Origin: Trifolium pratense
Lineage: Eukaryota; Streptophyta; Magnoliopsida; Fabales; Fabaceae
DNA: 64,000 nt
Assembly: GCF_020283565.1 (NCBI RefSeq)
Contig: NC_060062.1
Coordinates: 28,332,251 to 28,396,250 of the forward strand
Reading direction: 5' to 3'
The notes below the pieces were generated by a model. The model was not told where the DNA came from. It made no database searches and saw only the letters and a program-made list of their open reading frames with translations. The stretch's first letter is position 1. Each line of letters starts with the position of its first letter. The translations under genes were made by a program, and so were the position numbers. Below, piece by piece: positions 21,601-33,566 of this stretch.

Positions 21601-22201
21601 ATGATCACTGTGCAGGGTAGTGGCTCTGCTTCTGAGGGGGAAGTGTCATTCTTATCTTTTAAATAGTAAAGTGCAACACATATTAGCATCCACTTCATAT
21701 AATGGGACCACCGGTGAGGAAGCGATTAAATTCCACCTTTATATTTTGTTCTCATTGTTGTATTGTTCGTTGGATGATACTTTTTTTGGTTTATTTTTTA
21801 AATTCTGGTTTTATTCTCCAGTGGTTTGGAACCTAAAGAAGCAAAAGCCAGTCATAAGGTAACTCGATCATCTCTTGCCTTTTGGTTTTGAAAAAGCATG
21901 ATATTATATTGCCAAAAAGAACTCACTGTAACCTTGTATGTCCTATTTGAACCGACAGCTTTGCAGACTCAGGTAGACGGCGGCGGTGCTCAGCTTTGCC
22001 GTGGAATCCTGATGTTGCTACACAACTTGTTGCGTCAGATGAAGACGGATCTCCTTCTATAAGGGTATAGTCTCTGCAGATTGTCTGTTTACTTTAAAGG
22101 TAATGTGTATGTGTATTGACTTTATATGAGCATGTTGGCGCAACTTTGGGATATGAGGAATATAATGACACCGATTAAGGAGTTTATGGGGCACACTAGA
22201 G

Positions 22202-23301
22202 GTAAAGTCAGCCATTCATTTATTTATGATTTATTGTATTCTGTGTCTGCCTAGTTGTCATTATCAATGCTACCTTTTCTTTTCATTATATTCTTCTTAT
22301 CCCCCTTCCACAAATCCATTGAAAAAACATATGGAAAACAAATGAGTAATTAGTAAAAAATAATTGAAGTCCGACGATTGTAGATCCCAATTATGTGTGA
22401 ATTGTATATGGCAAGTGATAGAGATTGCTAGGAAGCAAAAATACAATATAGAACATGTGTATTTTACATGGGCATGGGGTTTTAGCAAAATCTAGATATT
22501 TTAGAACGTAAAATAGCTTGGGCATGGTAAAGAGTATGCGATATAATATTTCTCTTATGGTTTTTAGCAATGTTGTGAAACACGTAACTCAGATTAGGAT
22601 TGTGAGGAGGGCAATAGTTCATAACTCGGATAATCTTAACACGGATCGTAATAGAGGATCATAGATCAGAGAAGGATCGTAATACAAAATCGTAGGATCG
22701 TAACCAAATCATAACCAAATTCTTAATCAAGACAGATAACTTAACATAAAAATTAAGATTTAAAACTCAAACAATTCAACATAAGTTCAAACAGAAACAA
22801 ATCACAATTCAACATAAGCAGCAGAAAAACTTCCACAGTTACAGGCTGAGCAGCAGAAAAACTTCCACAGTTACAGGCTGTGAAGAGATTTTCAGAATTA
22901 TAAAAGAAAATGAGGGTGAATAACGAGGGAAATAGAATAAAGTGGTAGCTGGTGCGTAAGTGATAGGGAGAATTTGATTTTATAGTGAGAGAGATGAAGG
23001 GAAATGTTTGTTCACTAGGAGTTACTTTAATTATATTATTCTTACCTATAGTGTTCTCTTCCTTAGTGCTGTATTTTCCGGCTCTTGCTTTTTGATCAGG
23101 TATGATGTACCGCAAGATTATTGATTGTTCCTATCAAATTAATGTGAAGATGGATACTAGCATGTTTTTAAATGATTTATAGGCTTCCTGGATGGATCTT
23201 AATTTTATAGTTCTTTTAGGTTTTACTGTGAAGCTACACAGTCTCCATCACCATTTTAAGTTTATCTGACTTTATTTTATTGTCTAAATCTCTGATATCA
23301 G
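22202..23301 (+). other. Enlarged intron of the SEC31 pseudogene
   Basis: Contains decayed repeat sequence with recurring GATCGTA words (22640-22720) and a 33-base tandem duplication (AGCAGCAGAAAAACTTCCAC...) at about 22817 and 22850. No gene. Confidence 0.5.
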
Positions 23302-23432
23302 GCGTAATTGCAATGTCATGGTGTCCCAATGATAGCTCTTATTTGCTTACCTGTGGCAAAGATAGCCGAACTATATTCCGGGACACTATTTCTGGAGAGG
23401 TGGTGTTTGGCCTTCGTTTATTGCTTTCATGC

Positions 23433-23458
23433 GTGTGTGTGTGTGTATATATATATAT
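23433..23458. repeat. (GT)n(AT)n microsatellite
   Basis: A GT run passing into an AT run within a SEC31 pseudogene intron. Confidence 0.9.
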
Positions 23459-24339
23459 TGAAGAATTTCAATATTTCCAGATTTGGCTAGATTTCGTATT
23501 TATAGGACATTTTTCCAGTAGTGACAATTTTTCTTTTTTGGTTGGGGGTGGGCACAGATTGCCTATGAATTGCCAACCAGAACTAACTGGAACTTTGATG
23601 TGCATTGGTATTCTAAGATACCTGGAATAATATCAGCATCTTCCTTTGATGGAAAAATAGGCATATACATAATACAATATTAAGGTTCATAAATATAATT
23701 TGGAGTTTTTTTTTTTCTTTTTTCGCAATTATGTGGAAGTATACTCTAACTATTCATGTTGAGACTAATTAGCAAGGAATGATGTGATGAGGAAAAGGAA
23801 ATAGTAGATTAGTTATATTGAATTTTTTTTTTGCTTGATTATTGGTCACAAATTTAATAGATAGTTGTTATTGTGGTATAGACCGAAGTTGTGTCATAAA
23901 GGGTAGAATGAATTAGTATTTCACTTTGCAATAATTTTTAAAAATAACCAATTTCATGTTGTCCATCCTACAATTCTGTTTGACAGATCTAGTTACTGCG
24001 TATCTTGTTCTCCTTCTCATCTTTTATCACTTCAATCATGCTATGAATTGTAAGATAATTTGTTCTTGTTCAAGTTATAAAAATGGAACTGATCTCCATA
24101 ATTATAAAATTCCATCTCATAAATAAAATTCTTGTTTTTTATTATTGACCATTGACTATAAATTGGACTTCCACTTTTGTGAGCATAATAGTGTGCCTTA
24201 AATCCTATCTATCAGTTTTCCATATATACTTAGCTTATGTTCTTGATCATTTTGCTTCTTCATTTGTTCTATATTTTAACATTTTGCTTAATATCTTTAA
24301 GTAGACGAAAAAGAAGCCGTTGTGAGCGGAGTTCCTTAA

Positions 24340-24785
24340 GGGCCTGTTTGCTTTAGCTTTAATAAAAGTGATTTTTTCTTTTTATTTTTAAAAATGGTTT
24401 TTTATGATAACTTAATTAAAAATAGTAAAAGTTATTTCAAATTCATTTTTTTATAAATTAATAGAGTGATTTTGACATTCAATAACTTAAATATTCATGT
24501 TAGAGATTTTAACTTAATAAAAATCACATTTGTTAAAAAGGATATCTCAAAAATGATTTTTATGACAAGCTATTTAAAATAGCTTCTTATTTTAGAGATG
24601 ATTTAAAATTTATCATCCAAAAAAATCTGTAACAAAATGATGAAATACTTAAAATGTCATTTGAAGAGAAGCTATTTAAACGAATTTCTCACTTGAAGCT
24701 TTTATAAAAAGTTATTTGTTAATTTTTTTTAACAAATACACTTTAAAAATCATTTTTTTTAAAAAAAGATAAAATAAACGGTCCC
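24340..24785. mobile_element. Tourist/PIF-Harbinger-type MITE, 446 bp
   Basis: The termini are GGGCCTGTTTGCTTTA and the reverse complement GGGACCGTTTATTTTA, flanked on both sides by TAA (24337-24339 and 24786-24788), the TWA duplication of this superfamily. No ORF. It is inserted in a SEC31 pseudogene intron. Confidence 0.75.
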
Positions 24786-25647
24786 TAAATCCTATCAATT
24801 GGTTTTCATGTATCGACTATTTGGCTTAAAATTTTGGCCTTCATATATTCAATTTTTTAGTTGTAGCAGACAAAGAAGAAGCATACGCATATATGGTATA
24901 GGAAGTTGAATAAGTTAAGCCTATTTTGACTTTTATATTTTAGACGTAATCTGCTTTCAATACTCCTCCCTGCTGATCCCTTTACTGGCCATATTAATTC
25001 TAACACGTGTGGTTATCTGCAGGGTTGCCGAGGTTCTGGAGAGACTGATTTTAGTGCAGGTGATGCTTTAATTATTTAATTCTATCAAATAAGTTACTAA
25101 CTACAATATTTACTTTCTTATAAATCATCTGCATGTGCCATGCTCAGTCTATGTAGATTATATTTCTAAGCATTTGGTGGTGTATGCTTGTTTTGGTATT
25201 TTTTTTTTTTGGTGGCATTTAGTGGTAAAATGACACACGCATGTCCTTTCTGTGCAGTACCGCTGAGAGCTCGAAAATGGTATAAACGTCCTGCTGGTTT
25301 GTCTTTGGCCTTTGGAGGTAAACTTGTGCTTCAGGTTCTCCTGCTGGGGCTTCAGAGGCAAGATTTTAGTACTTCGAGTATATTTCTTTGTTCATGTTCT
25401 GTAACCTTTCAGTTGAATTCATCTTATTTATAATTTTCCAGGTTTATGTGCATAACATGGTCACTGAAGACGGTCTGGTGAGTTGTTCATCTGAATTTGA
25501 AGCTGCAATACAGAATGGGGAAAGAACTTTATTAAGGTTTTATGTGATAAAAAGACTCAGGAATCAGAGTAAGTTCTATCCACGAAGCGCAATATTGTTT
25601 TATGTTGTTTGCGTTTGATTGTTAGTCTAACAATTAGGTTGTGACTC

Positions 25648-25760
25648 TTGCTAATAAATGGGCTGATGCTTTATTTGTTACTCAATGCATATCTGCTAAT
25701 AAATGGGCTGATGCAGTCTGCTAATAAATGGGCTGATGCTTTATTTGTTACTCTCGTGGG
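25648..25760 (+). repeat. Threefold partial duplication of a SEC31 exon
   Basis: The 22-base phrase that begins GCTAATAAATGGGCTGAT occurs three times (about 25650, 25696, 25721); two copies continue with CTTTATTTGTTACTC. Only the last continues into the rest of the exon. Confidence 0.85.
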
Positions 25761-26445
25761 TAGTAACTCCTTGTGGGAAAGTACACGGGATCAATACCTT
25801 AAGAAGAACCGATCACCATACTTAAAGGTAGTTGATATTATTACATCTTACAATCTATTTAAATTTCATATCCAACAAAAATTGTCAAATTCCTATCAAA
25901 TATTTTTTTTTTGTAAATCTCTTTCATTTGTGTTTCAGCGATGGTGAGCAATGATCTCTTAAGCCTTGTGAACACTAGGCCTCTAAAATTCTGGAAAGAA
26001 ACCCTTGCTCTTTGCAGTGTAAGTCTCATTGGTCTTTGCTGCTGATGTAACTGTGTTTTCGGTTAGTTTTTAAAGCATGCTCATCATTTTAGTCTTACGG
26101 AGTTATGTATGAAAATTTAGTAGTGTTCAGACTCACTTGCTCATATTTATTTTGCACTAGGCTTCTTTCTACCTCTGGTTGTTTTCTGCCTTCATTCCTT
26201 TGTTTTTTCCTGTTTTCTGATTGTTGACCTTCGTTTAAGAGTTTGCAAATGTTGTTTTCCCCTTTTCTTTGTCTTTGGCCACTTCCTTTTATTCTTTTCC
26301 TTTTTCTGTTTCTACCTGTCCCACTGGTTCTTGTTGGTCCTCGTTTTTAACTTTACCCAGAACAGTATATTTGTCACTCTCATCAAATCTTGGCATTGTT
26401 CTTGAACCTACTTTCACTCTAAATGCCCCCAACTCCAAGACTAGA

Positions 26446-26457
26446 GCTCTGATACCA
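26446..26457 (-). promoter_or_regulatory. Primer binding site of a decayed LTR element (minus strand)
   Basis: On the minus strand this reads TGGTATCAGAGC, the sequence pairing with initiator tRNA-Met used by Copia and chromovirus elements. The plus strand continues with TGATAGAAATTGG at 26460, which fits an LTR end. The surroundings (about 26160-26960) are probably a remnant element inside the SEC31 pseudogene. No intact frame or second LTR was found. Confidence 0.6.
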
Positions 26458-27828
26458 AGTGATAGAAATTGGATCAGGAAAGAGAAATTTTTATTAGATG
26501 CACGAACAAAACTCAGGTATTCGAGAGATCTAAACTCTCCCAGTTGACTTGCATCCTCTCCATCTCAACCCCTATTCCTATGTTGTTTATTGTACGTTTT
26601 AACTAACTCAAGTAACTTCGATGTTGTCGATGGCAGATTATGATTGCGAGCCTAAAATCGGCCATATAAATATGGCTTTCTAAGATCCACCTTGGCCACC
26701 AACTTCATTGCGGCCACCATGCCCCACCATACGAAAACCAATACACCAACTTCATTAAGTAACATTATACACCTAACCATATTTCATGAAGATATTGCCG
26801 GTTTTAGAAAGACCTAACTACTTAAGTGATTACTTATTGACCACTCTTTTAACATTGTTAATAACTAGTAGAGTGGTTAATGGTTCATAAACCAAGTAAT
26901 TTTACTAAATCCTTTTCGGAAAGATTTTTATTTTATTAAAATAATTTGGTGCAAGTCACATCTGCCATGTAGAACTGCAGTTCTCTTCAGATATTTTCAT
27001 TTGGTGGAGGAACATAATCATTTTGATATGAAGGGCTCTCAATTGGAGAAGTCATGTTCATGGTTTTGTCAATTAATTAGCTATTATTTTATGACTTCAG
27101 CTGTCTGGTGTTTCCTTTATTGTTCAGTCTATGAAGCTTTCTGCACACCTACATTTCTCCATTTGTTTCCCCTTTCTAATTATGGTTGCAGAGAAAGACT
27201 TAAAAACCACTTCTTTTGAAAATTGTCAATCATACGGTGGATCCTTTTATGGGGATGATAATTCCAATTATAATATGAAATATTATCTGGTAGTTACTTT
27301 AACTTTGTTCCTTTGGCATTTTTCTTTTGGTGCAAAGCATAGTGTCTCTGCAATTTGAAGCTATATCTTTGAATATATGTTGCTCAGGATTCAACATCCC
27401 CTCAAGTGCCACACAGTGTTTCTGGAGTTCAATATCCTGATAGCTATCAACAGCCATTTGATCCTAGATATGGGATTGGGTACAATGCTCCTGCTCCACA
27501 CCAGCAACCCCAACAACCCAATTTGTTTGTTCCATCACCGGCTACTCACTCGGGTTCCCTAAGCTCCCCAGGTACATTATCATATAAATGTCATAAAAAA
27601 TGAACAGTTATTGCACATTTGGATGATATTTATGGGGTTGTGTAAGGTCAATGAGTTTGATTGAGTTATCAGTTGTCACCCTTAGGTTTGATGTGAAAAC
27701 AGAATGTGAACCTACATGATGTTCATCATTAAGTTACCTTAACTACTCATAAAAGATATTAAACAATTGTGAGCAAAGGTAAATTCTCATTTTTCAGTTT
27801 TCTTATTTGGTTTGATTTCAAACAACCT

Positions 27829-30800
27829 GAAGTTGATTAATTTGGCATCCTTTTAGATATTCTCATTATGATTCATTTTCTCATTCTTCATTATTAACAC
27901 AACATTCATCAATCTTCTGCTTGAAAAAAGGTATAATTTTACCCATTTTTCTCATTCTTATTATTCAAGAACATTCAGTCTTCTCCTTTAGAAAAACAAA
28001 AAAAACGTTAATTGTTATTCCAAGATCCTGTTTGGTGTACCAATATTTTAATACAGTTTTTTGTCTGTTACGATAATGGAGTTTCACATGTTTTTGGAAT
28101 TTTCATTCCAACATATTTGCCTTATCTGATTTATAATCGATACTTGTTGGGAACGATGAAGGGCTTCTTGATTATTCAAAAACCTTTAATCTTCGAAAGC
28201 ACTGAACATTCAAATTTTGTAAGGGATTGTATTTCTTGATGCCCACAAAATGCTGTATAATCTAGTCCCTGAATGTGAAAAAGCTAGTTGTTGCCTTAAT
28301 TGCTACTCAAGCAATTGTCTCTATCGGTGTCCTCTTTTCTATAAAAAAAATTATGAATTTTTATTCACAATAATGCATGAATGGATATATATATTCTGCT
28401 TTGACCCTTAGTCCCAAAATTCAATTCTGCAACTGAAAGGAAAAGTGATTTTGCATCAAGAATTAAATGACCCTCGTCCCTAATGTTTCATATGCTTTGT
28501 AAGGGATGGATGCTTCAATGACCTTTGAGGAAAATGCATTATGAATGGTTTCTTGATGCCCAAAAAAAGCTGCATAAATTACTTAATGACTCTAGTCCCT
28601 GAATGTGAAAAAGCTAGTTGTTGCCTTCATTGCTACTAAAACAATTGTCTCTATCGATGTCCTCTTTTCTATTCAAAAAATTTATGAATTTTATTCACAA
28701 TAATGCATGAATGGATATATATTCTGCTTTGATGACCCTTGGTCCCAAAATTCAATTCTGCAACTGAAAGGAAAAGTGATTTTGCATTAAGAATTTAGTG
28801 ACCCTTGTCCCTAATGTTTCATATGTTTTGTAAGGGATGGATGCTTCAACGACTTTTGAGGAAAATGCATTATGAATGCTTTCTTGATGCCCAAAAAATG
28901 TTGTATAAATTACTTAATGACTCTAGTCTCTGAATGTGAAAAAGCTAGTTGTTGTCTTAATTACTACTCAATCAATTGTATCTATCGGTGTCCTCTTTTC
29001 TATTAAAATAATATGAATATTTATTCATATTAATGGATGAATGGATATATACTTTGCTTTGATGACCCTTAGTCCCTAAAGTCAATTATGTAACTGCAAT
29101 TAAAAGTGATTTATGAACTTAACGACCCTTGTCCCTAATGTTTTTTTAAGTTTTGTAAGGGATGAATGCTTCAATGACCTTTTTATGACCGTAATTGTGA
29201 AACTGTCACTAGTTGGTATGGTATACATAGTCACTAACTCCAAATTCGACAGTAAGATGGATATACTTTGTTCCATGAATTTTGTAAGGGGTTGTCTTGG
29301 TGGCCCAAAAATGTTGGATGATGCCGTAATGTGAAAGCTGGTTGTTGCCCTAAATGCAATTTTAATATAAAATTTCATTCATAATATAAGGTATGAATAT
29401 TATCTATTGTGCTTTGATGACCTAGTCCCTAAATGCAATTTTATAACTACAATATGAAATGATGTTGTAAATGCAAAATAGAGTGCAGGCTTGTTTTTGG
29501 TTAGCCTATTGATAAGGGTTTCAAGAGAATTCTCTAAGAAATGAATCAACTAAAGAAAAGTACAAGAAATTAACTCTATGGAGTCTGAACTATTTCTCAT
29601 AGTATTTATCTACTATGTATGGCATTATGCAGACAACCTATGTCATATAAGGATGCTTGCATTGTGATCAATGGAGGAAACCATACTGAGGTAGTTTTGT
29701 CAATGTTTTTGACTGCAAGTGGTTGTATAAGAATAAACCTGCGAACTCTTATAAGGGGCCTCTCGGTTATGCAACATTGAATCGATCGATCATGTAGGTG
29801 GTATAGCCACTCTGGTATGCATCCTACAAACTTGTTGTGAGTGATAACAGTTCTTCCAGACAATATTATTATGTAACAAGTATGCTCTGTGCCGAGAACC
29901 TTGAAAGATGCACTCTTTCGTTTCCTACGGTAATTTTTGGAACTTTCTTTCCACACATATTTGCATTCATTGAGATACCCATTTTTTCATCCTTGATTAT
30001 TCAAAAATATCCAATCTTTGTCTTGATAAAAACAAAAGAAACTTAATAATTGAGCAAATGTGTTTTGTCCCAGGACCCTCTTTGGTGCCAATATTTTTAA
30101 AGATTAACTTTACTCTTTTTGTTTGCCTTGGTACTTTTGGAACTCTGATTGCAATATATTTGCATTGGTACATGTTGAGATATTCTTTTTTTCATTTTTT
30201 ATTTAGTCAAGAACATTCAATCGTCTGCTTGCGAAACACAAAATAACCTTAATTGAGCAAACTTTTTCGTTTGCTATGCGGTAATTTTGGAACTTTCCTT
30301 TCAATATATTTGCATTGGGATACCCAATTTTATTTTTGAGTTTTCAAGAACATCCAATTTTCTATTTGAAAAACGGTAGAACCTTACCCATTTTTTCTCA
30401 TTCTTGATTATTTAAGAACATTGAATCTTAAGCTTGAGAAAAAAAGTGAACCTTCAATTTTGTAAATCAAAATTTAAAAGGGTATTAAAACCCTATAAGA
30501 CTGAATCATTGTTTGATGGAATCTTTTTTCATTATCTAAAAAAAGGGTGGAGTATATTGCTCTAGTAACCCCAAATTTGACTGTTGGAATCGATGAACAT
30601 ACTTTGTTTTATAAATTTGACTGTTGGATTAACTTAATGACCATGGTCCCTGAATGTGAAAGCAAGTTGTTGCCTTAATTGCTACTCAAGCAATTGTCTC
30701 TATTGGTGTCCTCTTTTGCATTAAAAACAGTTATGAATTTTTATTAATAATAATGTATATATTTTGCTTTGATGACCCTTAGTTTCTAAATTCAATATTA

Positions 30801-31113
30801 CACTGTAAGGGATGAATGCCTCAATGACCGTTGTGGAAAATGCACTATGAATTCTTTATTCATAATGGAAAAGTTGGATGGTGGCTTTCAAAACAAATCA
30901 GTTTTAATATGAAATTTTATTCAAAATGTGGATGGTGTCTATAGTCTTTTTATGACCCTAATTGTGAAAGTGTCACTAGTGTTATGGTATGCCTTAATGT
31001 GGATGGTGTCTATAATCTTTTTATGACCCTAAATGTGGATTAGCTCACTAACTCCAATGTGCAAAGTGGATGGTATGCTTTAATGTGGATGGTGTCGCTA
31101 GTTTCTTTGTAAG
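27829..31113. repeat. Locally amplified repeat, copies 4-5, with inner tandem array
   Basis: Starts with the same sequence as 18970. Inside, three head-to-tail units of about 330 bases begin with 'gtccctgaatgtgaaaaagc' at about 28264, 28601 and 'gtctctgaatg' at 28927. A further copy runs to 31113, where it is cut by the insertion at 31119. No conserved reading frame. Confidence 0.75.
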
Positions 31114-31118
31114 ATATT

Positions 31119-33561
31119 TATAACACCCTAGCTAATTTATCTAGAATATTAGCCAAGACATAAATAAAAGGATCGGGATACGTTAAAATTATTGAATTAA
31201 ACTCGTTGTATATACCGATAAAACATAAAAGCCTTGTCATTATACAAGTATTGACTAAACTGAATGATAACATTCCTGTCATAATGTAACTTAAAAACTT
31301 ACATCAGAGCCATAAATAACCAGTCAATACATATATACTATGACACTAAATTATACAACAACTTAATAGAATATCCATATAAACAATGACAATAACATCC
31401 AATGTCACTTCACTTCTTCTAGTCCATAGCTCTCTACACTGCAACCTGTTTATCTGTATCAAAAGGGAGTGGGGTGAGACAGTCACTTCGTCTCAATGGA
31501 TTCCTCGCTACCCATCTAGGTGCAACTATCTCTTACGAACCATTTTGGAATCGATCGGTAATTCATTACATTCATAAGAACGGCTTAAACATAATAATAA
31601 TAATTCTCTTAATAGCAACTAAATATGTATCACGCAATAGTTATCTTGATTCATTTTACAGGAAGCTTCCGAGGTGAGTATATCTCGAAAGGTCCACTAA
31701 GGATGTACTCCTCTTAGGATGTTCTCCACTCAGGATGTTCTCCACTACCCGTTGTGACATAGCTATGTCACGTTGGTCTTACTCACATTTCTTAACTTAT
31801 CGGATTCCTAAACAACGGATAATCTTAGATTGTTTACTGTGGCAATTCGGGATCAATTACACTCAATCACTTAACCAATTATTAACCGGTTACTTTTAAT
31901 TAAATTAACCCACAACCCGGGGAACCTATGCATCTCTATGTTCTCAAGAGTAACGTTCACTTATAACGCTACTAGGTTCTAACTATGCGACTTACTAATT
32001 ACACTTAATCTATTGGCGACATTACCTACATTATAGCAACTCTTGGATACAAAATGTTCTTGAGTAAAAATATATGTATCAGCACCAAGTCGCTACTACA
32101 ATATAGAACAATGATTAAACATAATAATAGCAAGTATAACATGCTAACTTCTTCACTACATCAAGCTCATATCCAGTCATCAATATTTTACATACATTAT
32201 GATATCGTGCTAAGAGTTAAGAATTTAGTTACAAATGTTTGTCATACTTAACACGTTATGTCAATGTAAAACGATAATCAAACATGTGTATCAAAGTATA
32301 GGGGAAAATAGGCTATTCCTAGTTCAATTCCAGCCTAGTTTTGCCCCAATTTCTCAAGACCCATAATCATACTTCTAAGTGTCTAATTTATACCTACTTA
32401 TCCCATTTGAATTGGAAATAAATGGTACTCTTTTGATTAAGAAAATTACTTATGTGAAGAACCCACCTGAAGTCCAAGAAAGAGAACTACTGCCTTGTAC
32501 TCCAAAATCAACCTTTAAGGCTCCATTTGTATTTCTAATAACTCGTAAGATGACTATGATGCTAACTTCAATCCAAAATTCTGCATCTGACCCTGGACTT
32601 CAGGTGCGTCTCCTGAATTCGTTACAGCTTCCCAGTTCACAAAATTGGCATCCAAACGACCGAAATTTCGTTAGCTAACCATAGAAACAAACGGAATTTA
32701 AAACGGAGTTAAGAGGAGAGAGTACTGACCACTTTAGTGAGACCCTGTCCAGAATACGGGTTTCACATACTTCTTTCAATTATTCCAAAATCTGTTTTTA
32801 GCTTAACAATCCAACTGTTGCTGCAGCACAACCACCAACAATCAACTTCAGAGAGTGCTTTAAGGGGTAAAGACAACACATGAAATGACCAATTTCGAGT
32901 AAGAGATGAAGAATAGGTATTTGGATAATTGGATTAAATGAAGAAAAACTCATTGACAGCTTGGAAAGGGAAAATGAGCTTTTTCCTTCTTACCTCAAGC
33001 TTCTGAACAATAAACTCAACCCAAGTAAGATCTCTAACATGCAGCGGCTGTTCGTTGAGAATTTAGGTAAAAGGATTTTGAGCATGAGGGAGAAAGATTG
33101 GGTGAGGAGTGACAACATCTAGCCACAAATCTTACCTATTAATAACCCAAGGATGATAGAAAATAGTTTGCATGTGGTGATTGATTCAAGATGGAGTGAA
33201 GTTGATGGTTGTGGTGAGAAGAGAGAAAGAGGGCGTGAGAGTACAGAGAGAAAGATGAGGATTATCAGATTTTTGTTTTGTGCAAAAGAATGAAAAGGGT
33301 TTTATTTTGGCTCAATTGTCTTTATATATCCTTACCAACACTTTTCCACTTTTGCCCTTCATTAATCCTTCATTCTTATTATAACAATTCTACCATTATA
33401 GCCTCCATTTAGTAATAAAGTGTTCGGTTATTACAAACTTACTACAAACCAACACTGTACTCTTAAAGAATAATTTTCAATTACTCAATAAATTCTTAAT
33501 TTTATCTTGTAGTTGAAATCTCAATTTTAACTCTATTATTATTTAGAGTTGGGTTGTTACA
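31119..33561 (-). mobile_element. Solo-LTR-like insertion, 2.44 kb, minus strand
   Basis: Perfect 5-bp target duplication ATATT (31114-31118 and 33562-33566). Read on the minus strand it begins TGTAACAACCCAACTC, a start typical of large plant Ty3/gypsy LTRs, and ends GGGTGTTATA (a canonical end would be CA). No coding frame. The segment 32587-32760 is related to the arms of the foldback element at 51.5 kb. It is nested in the amplified repeat, which resumes in register at 33567. Confidence 0.7.
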
Positions 33562-33566
33562 ATATT

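Larger units (their letters stand above)
21616..27571 (+). pseudogene. SEC31: SEC31 (COPII outer coat subunit) pseudogene
   Basis: Thirteen exon remnants in the right order: 21616-21713, 21822-21858, 21959-22064, 22144-22201, 23302-23399, 23558-23684, 25023-25059, 25258-25357, 25442-25568, about 25719-25827, 25939-26018, 27192-27289, 27388-27571. They encode the later WD40 repeats ([59 protein letters not shown]), the KWYKRP region, the helical ACE1-type part (LWESTRDQYLKK, LKFWKETLAL) and the start of the Pro/Gln-rich region. SEC31 builds the COPII cage with SEC13 at ER exit sites. Damage includes an extra base before 21663, a 7-base insertion near 23670, base losses near 25330 and 25535, a lost acceptor (CAA for CAG at 22141-22143) and a GC donor at 25358. 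The first WD40 exons, several middle exons and the C terminus are absent. Confidence 0.9.
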
